NCBI GenBank assembly: GCA_046590195.1
Contig: JBKJTP010000163.1
Span: forward strand, 1-11,186
From: JBKJTP01 sp046590195
GTDB lineage: Bacteria; Bacteroidota; Ignavibacteria; Palsa-1295
DNA: 11,186 nt
Reading direction: 5' to 3'
Shown: positions 6,869 to 11,186 of the stretch, piece by piece
Layout of the letters: each line of letters starts with the position of its first letter
Position numbering within the stretch: the first letter of the stretch is position 1
Notes under the pieces: model-generated
The model's database searches: none
What the model saw: the letters and a program-made list of their open reading frames with translations, nothing else
What the model was told of the DNA's origin: nothing
Made by a program: the position numbers and the translations under genes

Positions 6869-8116
6869 ATGCTCCACAATCGATTCGATCAGGTAGTCCT
6901 TTTTGAGGATAATATCGCCCGAAGCCGACGCTTCCTACCGCTTACCTATACCCGTCCTGCGTCCCTGCTCAGGGTTGGTATGTATACCATGCTTGAACGC
7001 CTCTGCCTTCTTTCGGAAAAGGAGCGCGTCATTTTACATACCTCGCCACTCGTTGCTCAGGCGACAGCTGATCGCGAGGCCATTGAGGTCAACAGGCTCG
7101 ATCAGCACAAGCACACCCTCTTCCTGAACGCCAGGGCCTTCCTAAATGGGCAGCTGACCGTGGCCCTCTCGAAGTATGATGAGGAAAGCGCTCTCGTCTC
7201 AGCAGACGGCAGTGAGACGTACGCAGTCTGCTATCATAAGATACCCCAGGAGCTTCACGACCAGATCACGAGCGGAGAGCCCGTCACGTATAAGCACACC
7301 GGCAAGAGCTTGACGAATCCGATCAAGTCGTTCGATTCGCTCTGGAGCATGCTCCACTTCAATGCTCAGGCGATCCACGACGATATTGAGCTGGCGAAGA
7401 GCGCGGGCAAAATGGAGACGCGCTACAACGGCGATATCCCGGGCGTGAGCTTGGCAAAGCCCGCGAATGTACACATCCATCCCACCGCCTCTATCGGACT
7501 CGGCACTGTCCTCGACGCTACCGACGGGCCGATCGTGATCGAAGAAGGCGTGCGTATTTTTCCGAACTGCACGATCATGGGGCCGTGTGTCATTGGCAAG
7601 AACTCGGTCGTCAAGATCGGCGCGAAGATCTACGAAGGCACAACGATCGGTCCGACATGCAAGGTCGGCGGCGAGATCGAGAACTCGATCGTGCTCGGTT
7701 ACTCTAACAAGCAGCACGACGGCTATCTCGGACACAGTTATCTCGGGCAATGGGTGAACCTTGGCGCTGACACGAACACGAGTGATCTGAAGAACGACTA
7801 CTCGAACGTGAAGGTCTTTCCTGAGAATGAGGAGATCGATACCGGTTCGCTCTTCGTCGGGCTGCTTATGGGCGATCACTCCAAGAGCGCGATCAACACG
7901 CAGTTCAACACCGGCACAGTCGTAGGCGTAAGTTCGAACATCTTTGACGCAGGCTTCCCGCCAAAGTGGATCCCAAGCTTCTCCTGGGGAGGCGCAAACG
8001 AACTTGTAAGTTATCGTGCCGACAAAGCGATTGCGGTCGCCCGCATTGTTCTTGAGCGCAGAAAGATGGAGCTACTGCCGAGCGAGGAAGAATTACTGCG
8101 CGCGCTTTCTGTGTAG
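6869..8116 (+). CDS. GlmU-like sugar nucleotidyltransferase/acyltransferase (Bacteroidota alternative GlmU)
   Basis: A 415-residue cytosolic protein of the alternative GlmU type found in Bacteroidota and relatives. It probably makes UDP-GlcNAc (acetylation of glucosamine-1-phosphate, then uridylylation) or a related sugar nucleotide for the cell wall. The N-terminal part has LPLTYTRPASLLRVG at residues 23-37. The canonical nucleotidyltransferase loop (LAAGxGTRM) is absent, as usual for this type. From about residue 200 the repeated hexapeptides of a left-handed beta-helix appear (VHIHPTASIGLGTV, VRIFPNCTIMGPCVIGKNSVV). Next come the family blocks LGHSYLGQWVNLGADTNTSD (about 287-306) and GLLMGDHSKSAINTQFNTGT, then PSFSWGG. 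A charged C-terminal helix ends the protein. There is no Shine-Dalgarno. The exact substrate is inferred. Confidence 0.88.
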   Translation: MLHNRFDQVVLFEDNIARSRRFLPLTYTRPASLLRVGMYTMLERLCLLSEKERVILHTSPLVAQATADREAIEVNRLDQHKHTLFLNARAFLNGQLTVALSKYDEESALVSADGSETYAVCYHKIPQELHDQITSGEPVTYKHTGKSLTNPIKSFDSLWSMLHFNAQAIHDDIELAKSAGKMETRYNGDIPGVSLAKPANVHIHPTASIGLGTVLDATDGPIVIEEGVRIFPNCTIMGPCVIGKNSVVKIGAKIYEGTTIGPTCKVGGEIENSIVLGYSNKQHDGYLGHSYLGQWVNLGADTNTSDLKNDYSNVKVFPENEEIDTGSLFVGLLMGDHSKSAINTQFNTGTVVGVSSNIFDAGFPPKWIPSFSWGGANELVSYRADKAIAVARIVLERRKMELLPSEEELLRALSV

Positions 8117-8117
8117 C

Positions 8118-8134
8118 GGCGCGGTTCCCGCGCC
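8118..8134. repeat. GC-rich hairpin after the GlmU-like gene
   Basis: ggcgcgg (8118-8124) and ccgcgcc (8128-8134) form a 7-bp all-GC stem with a TTC loop, starting two bases after the stop codon. No T-run follows. It may protect the mRNA 3' end, or be part of a dispersed repeat that continues into the next 20 bases (ctggtggcgacgagcac). Confidence 0.5.
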
Positions 8135-8174
8135 TGGTGGCGACGAGCACAATATCTCGGTCTACCAATTACTC

Positions 8175-8247
8175 GAAAGTGTAGCACAAGCGTTAGCTTG
8201 TGAGAAAAAGTCTCATTCACACATGCTAACGCTTGTGCTACACTTTC
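8175..8247. repeat. Long inverted repeat (23-bp arms) of a REP-like palindrome
   Basis: Bases 8175-8197 are the exact reverse complement of 8225-8247, with a 27-base loop that can itself fold (tgaga at 8201-8205 with tctca at 8211-8215). The arm core gcacaagc-gtta-gcttgtg is also a palindrome on its own, so each arm is one copy of a smaller element placed head to head. Degenerate relatives occur at 8911-8939 and 9057-9083. It lies exactly between two converging genes and ends two bases before the epimerase stop codon, so it could also act as a bidirectional transcript end. There is no strong T-run. Confidence 0.88.
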
Positions 8248-8248
8248 C

Positions 8249-8902
8249 TCATCGCTTTGCGAGGATCTTTATATCCTTCACTTCTATTACCTGCTTCTCA
8301 TAGCCCTTCTCTGTCACGTTGATCATTGCCTGACCAAGTTGGGTCAGCGAATTAATGAAGCCCGGCGCCACCACTTGCAGCAATGGAAACAGCCATGCAA
8401 AATACGTATAGTACGACAGCACATACTGTTGCCCTTCCGTTGCGCTCATCATCGCAGGACGAAACGCAAAGATCTGCTTGAATGGGAGCTTCATCAGGTC
8501 GTTCTCGGTCTTGCCTTTTACCCGCGCCCACATTGATCTTCCCTTCTCGCTACTATCGGTCCCGCTTCCACTTACATAAATGAATGTCATCTTAGCCTTC
8601 GGCTCTAATGCCTCCGCAAATGCGAGCGTTGTGTCATACGTGATGCGGGTGTACTCCGGCTCCTTCATGCCGATGCTGGTGACGCCCGCGCAGAAGAAGC
8701 ACGCATCATATCCTTGAAGCTTCAGATCTCCTGCTGTGAGCTCCGTGAAATCAGGTACGATATACTCGCGGAGCTTTGCATGCGTGCGGCCGATCGGCTT
8801 TCTGCTAACGCTTAGCACTTCGGCAACGCGGGCGTCATTCAGGCACTCGAGCAGAACGCCTTCGCCAACCATGCCTGTCGTACCTGTGATGATGACTTTC
8901 AT
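8249..8902 (-). CDS. Atypical SDR / NAD(P)-binding epimerase-like protein
   Basis: A 217-residue single-domain Rossmann protein of the atypical short-chain dehydrogenase (HTATIP2/NAD-epimerase-like) group. The dinucleotide loop TGTTGMVGEG is at residues 6-15, and SRKP at 33-36 follows the second strand, a position that often reads the NADP phosphate. FFCAG at about 69-73 corresponds to the NNAG-like segment. YVSGSGTD at 109-116 supplies the active-site Ser, but the YxxxK motif reads W125ARVK129, with Trp in place of the catalytic Tyr. A hydrophobic stretch near 160-185 may be a substrate lid or membrane contact. The substrate is unknown. The ATG at 8900-8902 has no Shine-Dalgarno. The gene is alone on this strand and is flanked on both sides by copies of a REP-like palindrome. 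Confidence 0.85.
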   Translation of the reverse strand: MKVIITGTTGMVGEGVLLECLNDARVAEVLSVSRKPIGRTHAKLREYIVPDFTELTAGDLKLQGYDACFFCAGVTSIGMKEPEYTRITYDTTLAFAEALEPKAKMTFIYVSGSGTDSSEKGRSMWARVKGKTENDLMKLPFKQIFAFRPAMMSATEGQQYVLSYYTYFAWLFPLLQVVAPGFINSLTQLGQAMINVTEKGYEKQVIEVKDIKILAKR

Positions 8903-8910
8903 TTGGTATT

Positions 8911-8939
8911 AAGTGTAGCGCGAGCTTCATCTTGCGCAC
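8911..8939. repeat. Degenerate copy of the REP-like palindrome (upstream of the epimerase gene)
   Basis: Starting at aagtgtagc, this stretch matches the left arm of the 8175-8247 element at 20 of 26 positions and the 9057-9083 copy at 22 of 26. The self-palindromic shape is partly kept (gcgcgag, then cttgcgc). It begins eight bases upstream of the epimerase ATG, where the promoter or leader should be. Confidence 0.65.
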
Positions 8940-9056
8940 CATGATACGTAGAAAGACGGGCGCTTAGTAGTTTAGCGCTAGGTTGGCAAATGCATCCGGA
9001 GGCTGTTAAATACATTCTGGTATACTACGCAGTGGATCTCATGAACGCACTCCGCT

Positions 9057-9083
9057 GCACAAGCTGAAGCTCGTGCTAGACTT
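9057..9083. repeat. Inverted copy of the REP-like palindrome overlapping the dapA stop
   Basis: The reverse complement of this stretch matches the 8175-8247 arm at 22 of 26 positions, keeping gcttgtgc as its end. It folds by itself as gcacaagc-tgaa-gctcgtgc, one mismatch from perfect. It touches the first two bases of the dapA stop codon (9082-9084) and has no T-run, so it may shape the dapA mRNA 3' end. With the 8911-8939 copy it forms a second inverted pair, about 117 bases apart. Confidence 0.7.
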
Positions 9084-9987
9084 AGTCAATCGTCAACTCA
9101 TCGAGCACCACGGTATCTAGTTGCTCAAGTACTTCTTTGACTTTGCGGCGAGATTCCGGGCGCATCTTGACCAGTGGCAGGCGATAGTGCTCTTTGATGA
9201 TGCCCATCATTGCGAGCGCTGATTTTACGGGCTGCGGGTTCGTCTCGACGAACATCACCTTCATCAGGTCGAAGAGTTCATAGTGGATCGCCTTCGCTTC
9301 TTCGTAGTGTCCCTGCAATGCAAAACGTACCATGCGCGCGAACTCGCCAGGCACAACGTTCGACGTTACACTGATCACGCCACTCGCACCGACAGCAATA
9401 AGCGGCAGCGTCAGGTTATCTTCGCCTGAGAGCAGGCAAAAGTTATTCGGTGCATGATGGATGATCTGCATGCACTGCGCCATGTCGGCGCTCGCTTCCT
9501 TGATCGCAGCGATGTTCGGGATCTCCGCGCAGCGGAGCGTCGTCTCGGCAGTCATGTTCGAACCAGTGCGGCCCGGGACGTTATACATCACGACAGGCAA
9601 TCCCACATCAGCAACTTGACGGAAATGCTCGAAGAGTCCCTCAGGCGTCGGCTTGTTGTAGTAAGGCGTTGTGACGAGCACAGCATCTGCGCCGAGTTTT
9701 TTCGCTTCACGCGAGTTCTCGACCGTTGACCTGGTGTCGTTCGTGCCGGTGCCTGCAATGACGAACGCACGTCCTTCAACATACTCGACCACGGTGCGAA
9801 GGATCTTCGTGCGCTCTTCATCGGAGATCGTTGGGTTCTCGCCTGTCGAGCCGAGCGGGATCAGCATCTCCACACCGCCCGCAAGCTGCAACTCGATCAA
9901 TCGCTTGAACGAATCGTAATCGACTTCACCCGATGCAGTGAATGGTGTTGCGAGTGCTGTACCTGTACCCTTGATGAGCTTTGCCAT
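9082..9987 (-). CDS. dapA: 4-hydroxy-tetrahydrodipicolinate synthase
   Basis: Condenses pyruvate with L-aspartate-4-semialdehyde, the first committed step of the diaminopimelate/lysine pathway, in the cytosol. It is a 301-residue TIM-barrel aldolase of normal length. The active site is complete by inspection: G46-S47-T48-G49-E50 (the GTTGE loop with Ser for the first Thr), VLVTTPYYNKPT, Tyr135 in YNVPGRTG with Arg140, the Schiff-base Lys163 in IKEAS, and SGEDNLTLPL. The ATG at 9985-9987 fits the family (MAKLIKGTGTALATPF) and has no Shine-Dalgarno. dapB lies upstream on the same strand, but 340 bases of repeats separate them. A palindrome overlaps the stop codon. Intact. Confidence 0.97.
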   Translation of the reverse strand: MAKLIKGTGTALATPFTASGEVDYDSFKRLIELQLAGGVEMLIPLGSTGENPTISDEERTKILRTVVEYVEGRAFVIAGTGTNDTRSTVENSREAKKLGADAVLVTTPYYNKPTPEGLFEHFRQVADVGLPVVMYNVPGRTGSNMTAETTLRCAEIPNIAAIKEASADMAQCMQIIHHAPNNFCLLSGEDNLTLPLIAVGASGVISVTSNVVPGEFARMVRFALQGHYEEAKAIHYELFDLMKVMFVETNPQPVKSALAMMGIIKEHYRLPLVKMRPESRRKVKEVLEQLDTVVLDELTID

Positions 9988-10023
9988 GATGACTTGTTGA
10001 CCAATAAAACTTTCCTATCGTGG

Positions 10024-10042
10024 CACGGGCATCCTGCCCGTG
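10024..10042. repeat. Short hairpin repeat (cacgggca/tgcccgtg)
   Basis: cacgggca (10024-10031) pairs perfectly with tgcccgtg (10035-10042) around a three-base loop. In one frame of the minus strand it translates to the HGQDARAT string, often seen as spurious protein sequence in environmental genomes, which supports a dispersed repeat. Confidence 0.7.
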
Positions 10043-10069
10043 ACCCTTAAACTCAAATAGACGCCTGTC

Positions 10070-10115
10070 ATTGCGAGGAGAACCGAGCGCCTCAGCGCGA
10101 GGGCGACGAAGCAAT
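10070..10115. repeat. Dispersed-repeat-like element with attgc/gcaat ends
   Basis: It opens with attgcgaggag and closes with cgacgaagcaat. The outer attgc (10070-10074) and gcaat (10111-10115) are inverted, and an inner gcgc pair (10087-10090 and 10095-10098) can stack. This layout is familiar from intergenic repeats in many environmental bacterial genomes. A partial match (gaagcaatct) also sits at the right edge of the window. Confidence 0.6.
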
Positions 10116-10167
10116 CTGCTTTAGTATTCCGTGCTCTTGTAAACAACGAACATTCTTCCCCGCGCGA

Positions 10168-10214
10168 CCAACCCCCTCCGCCCTTCGGACACCTCCCCCT
10201 CTTCGAGGTGGAGG
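10168..10214. repeat. CT-rich palindromic repeat
   Basis: A C/T-rich stretch contains two small palindromes: tccg/cgga around ccctt, and cctcttcgagg inside cacctcc...ggtggagg. It resembles the 1-25 palindrome in its cctcc/ggtggagg core. There is no T-run and no gene. Confidence 0.5.
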
Positions 10215-10246
10215 ATCACTTGAATTGGGTTGCTAATCTCAAGTTG

Positions 10247-10281
10247 TCATCCTGAGCGAGCTTTAGCGAGTCGAAGGATGA
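10247..10281. repeat. Hairpin repeat with tcatcct/aggatga ends
   Basis: tcatcct (10247-10253) is the reverse complement of aggatga (10275-10281). The interior gagcgagctttagcgagtcg adds partial pairing. The form (tcatcctgagcga...gaaggatga) matches a commonly seen intergenic repeat pattern in environmental genomes. It is a separate family from its neighbours. Confidence 0.6.
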
Positions 10282-10290
10282 GACTCCCCA

Positions 10291-10325
10291 AATTCAGAAT
10301 TCAGAACTCAAAACTCAGAATTCCA
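10291..10325. repeat. Heptamer tandem repeat (5 units) just after dapB
   Basis: Five contiguous 7-base units: aattcag, aattcag, aactcaa, aactcag, aattcca. The array ends two bases before the dapB stop codon, so on the minus strand it is the first part of the dapB 3' untranslated region. It has no stem-loop of terminator quality. Confidence 0.75.
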
Positions 10326-10327
10326 AA

Positions 10328-11071
10328 TCACCTTCTCATCTCCAAAATATCATGTATGTGTTCTTCGAACCGATAGAACCCTTCGCGCTTGCTGATCCAC
10401 TCGGCGGCGCGGACTGCGCCCATTGCGAAACCACGGCGTGAGTTCGCGCGGTGCGTGAGTTCGATCGTGTCTTCTTCCGACTCAAACCCGACAGTATGTG
10501 TGCCAGTGATCGAACCAGCGCGGATCGAACTGATGTGCAACGTGTCCGATGGGATAGCGCTTCCTTGCTCTAGCTCTGATGACGTTCGCGATTTCGATTT
10601 CAGCCCTGCCAGTACTGCTTCGCTTACACGCAGCGCCGTGCCGCTCGGGAAATCCTTCTTCATTTTGTGGTGCGCTTCGAGGATGTACGCATCATATCCA
10701 GCGGCCGAAACCGCGCGCGAAGCTTGCCTGACGATCTCGAGAAAGAGATTCACGCCGACCGAGAAATTCGAACCGATCACGCAGCCGATCTTCGACTCTT
10801 CCAGCAGCCCCTTCACTTTCGGGAGATCCTGCTCCCAGCCGGTTGTGCCGATGACGATCGGCACCTTGGCTTTGCCGCAAACACGCACGTTCGGAAGCAC
10901 GGCATGCGGCTCTGTGAAGTCGATCGCAACGTCCGCGTTCGCCTCTTTTAACGTCTCGGGCGAGAGCATCCTATCGGCGTCGAACACGCCCGTGATCTCA
11001 TGGCCGAGCGACTTTGCCGCCGCCTCGACCTCCCTGCCCATCTTTCCGTACCCGATCAGTGCTATTCTCAT
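10328..11071 (-). CDS. dapB: 4-hydroxy-tetrahydrodipicolinate reductase
   Basis: Reduces the DapA product to tetrahydrodipicolinate with NAD(P)H, the second step of diaminopimelate/lysine synthesis. At 247 residues it is shorter than the 273-residue E. coli enzyme but in the range of the compact form seen in Bacteroidota and others. The N-terminal Rossmann loop GYGKMG is at residues 7-12, DFTEP at 51-55, and GTTGW at 75-79. The catalytic block EAHHKMKKDFPSGTA contains His134/His135 and Lys138, and PSGT binds substrate. The C-terminal region has the THRANSRRGFAMGA signature. The ATG at 11069-11071 is canonical and has no Shine-Dalgarno. dapA follows on the same strand after a repeat-rich gap. 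Intact. Confidence 0.97.
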   Translation of the reverse strand: MRIALIGYGKMGREVEAAAKSLGHEITGVFDADRMLSPETLKEANADVAIDFTEPHAVLPNVRVCGKAKVPIVIGTTGWEQDLPKVKGLLEESKIGCVIGSNFSVGVNLFLEIVRQASRAVSAAGYDAYILEAHHKMKKDFPSGTALRVSEAVLAGLKSKSRTSSELEQGSAIPSDTLHISSIRAGSITGTHTVGFESEEDTIELTHRANSRRGFAMGAVRAAEWISKREGFYRFEEHIHDILEMRR

Positions 11072-11104
11072 TCGCTAATTTTCGCTCAATTCACCTATCT
11101 CATG

Positions 11105-11112
11105 CAAAAATA
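11105..11112 (-). promoter_or_regulatory. Possible Bacteroidota-type -7 box for dapB
   Basis: The minus strand reads tatttttg, an exact TAnnTTTG match, 33 bases upstream of the dapB ATG. It would predict a start near 11099 and a leader of about 28 bases. The upstream -33 TTG is not clear, so confidence is modest. Confidence 0.4.
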
Positions 11113-11186
11113 CGACTCTATCCGAGACTGGTTTCCAGTTGCGGGGTTATCTTTGTGATGTAACCAAAGCGATATGAAGCAATCTC

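Larger units (their letters stand above)
9988..10327. other. 340-bp repeat-mosaic intergenic region between dapB and dapA
   Basis: No credible gene is present. Left to right it holds four unrelated hairpin-forming elements (10024-10042, 10070-10115, about 10168-10214, 10247-10281) and a heptamer array ending at the dapB stop (10291-10325). The open frames through it translate palindromes and look spurious. Only the approximately 30 bases next to dapA look unique; no convincing dapA promoter is visible. Confidence 0.75.

Noticed and set aside
7199..7879. 226-codon minus-strand open frame opposite the GlmU-like gene
   Set aside because: It is antisense to a well-supported gene; the composition is rich in D, R and V, as expected for a reverse-frame shadow.
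8960..8978. gcgct/agcgc inverted pair between the epimerase gene and dapA
   Set aside because: Only 5-bp arms with a 9-base loop; not distinguishable from chance.
9926..10114. Minus-strand 62-codon open frame upstream of dapA
   Set aside because: It translates hairpin repeats (HGQDARAT, LGSPRNDRR) and overlaps the dapA start in another frame; this is a classic spurious product of dispersed repeats.
10389..11078. 229-codon plus-strand open frame opposite dapB
   Set aside because: It is antisense to a complete dapB with an intact active site, and has no domain signature.
11148..11155. Plus-strand tatctttg (TAnnTTTG match) near the right edge
   Set aside because: No gene is visible downstream within the window and there is no correctly spaced -33 TTG; a few chance matches are expected.

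Overview
The window looks like chromosomal housekeeping DNA from an environmental member of the Bacteroidota or a sister lineage (Kapabacteria/Ignavibacteria-like). Three things suggest this. (1) Almost no start codon has a Shine-Dalgarno sequence in front of it; only hicA has a weak AGGG. (2) Several start regions carry a match to the Bacteroidota -7 box TAnnTTTG. (3) It has the bifunctional GlmU-like sugar nucleotidyltransferase/acyltransferase form typical of Bacteroidota and relatives. Base composition looks balanced and even. The lineage call is an inference from these traits, not from any marker-gene comparison.

Layout. Bases 199-3673 (minus strand) hold lower glycolysis: gap, then a family-4 type glycosyltransferase, then pgk. 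A strong intrinsic terminator lies between gap and the glycosyltransferase, and another follows pgk. A divergent intergenic region (3674-3900) with a 23-bp tandem duplication separates gap from a plus-strand block. That block is a Rossmann/DUF2520 protein (3901-4689), an M29-fold metallopeptidase-like protein (4848-5903), a compact hicB-hicA toxin-antitoxin pair (5939-6357), rpmE for ribosomal protein bL31 (6490-6741, with a clear terminator) and a GlmU-like protein (6869-8116). It then meets a minus-strand atypical SDR/epimerase gene (8249-8902) tail to tail over a long perfect inverted repeat. The window closes with two lysine/diaminopimelate genes on the minus strand, dapA (9082-9987) and dapB (10328-11071).

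Functions together. gap and pgk catalyse consecutive steps of glycolysis. dapA and dapB catalyse consecutive steps from aspartate semialdehyde to tetrahydrodipicolinate, which feeds lysine and the peptidoglycan cross-link. The GlmU-like protein would feed UDP-GlcNAc or a related sugar nucleotide into the cell wall. The glycosyltransferase, DUF2520 protein, M29-like protein and epimerase have no visible pathway link to their neighbours.

The least ordinary part is the intergenic DNA. A REP-like palindrome family has four copies around the epimerase gene. The 340-bp dapB-dapA gap is a mosaic of at least four dispersed-repeat-like hairpins plus a heptamer tandem array. The pgk leader has an octamer array, and the gap terminator's U-tract ends just upstream of the glycosyltransferase start codon. 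I see no phage, insertion sequence, CRISPR array, tRNA or rRNA, and no clear new multi-gene system.
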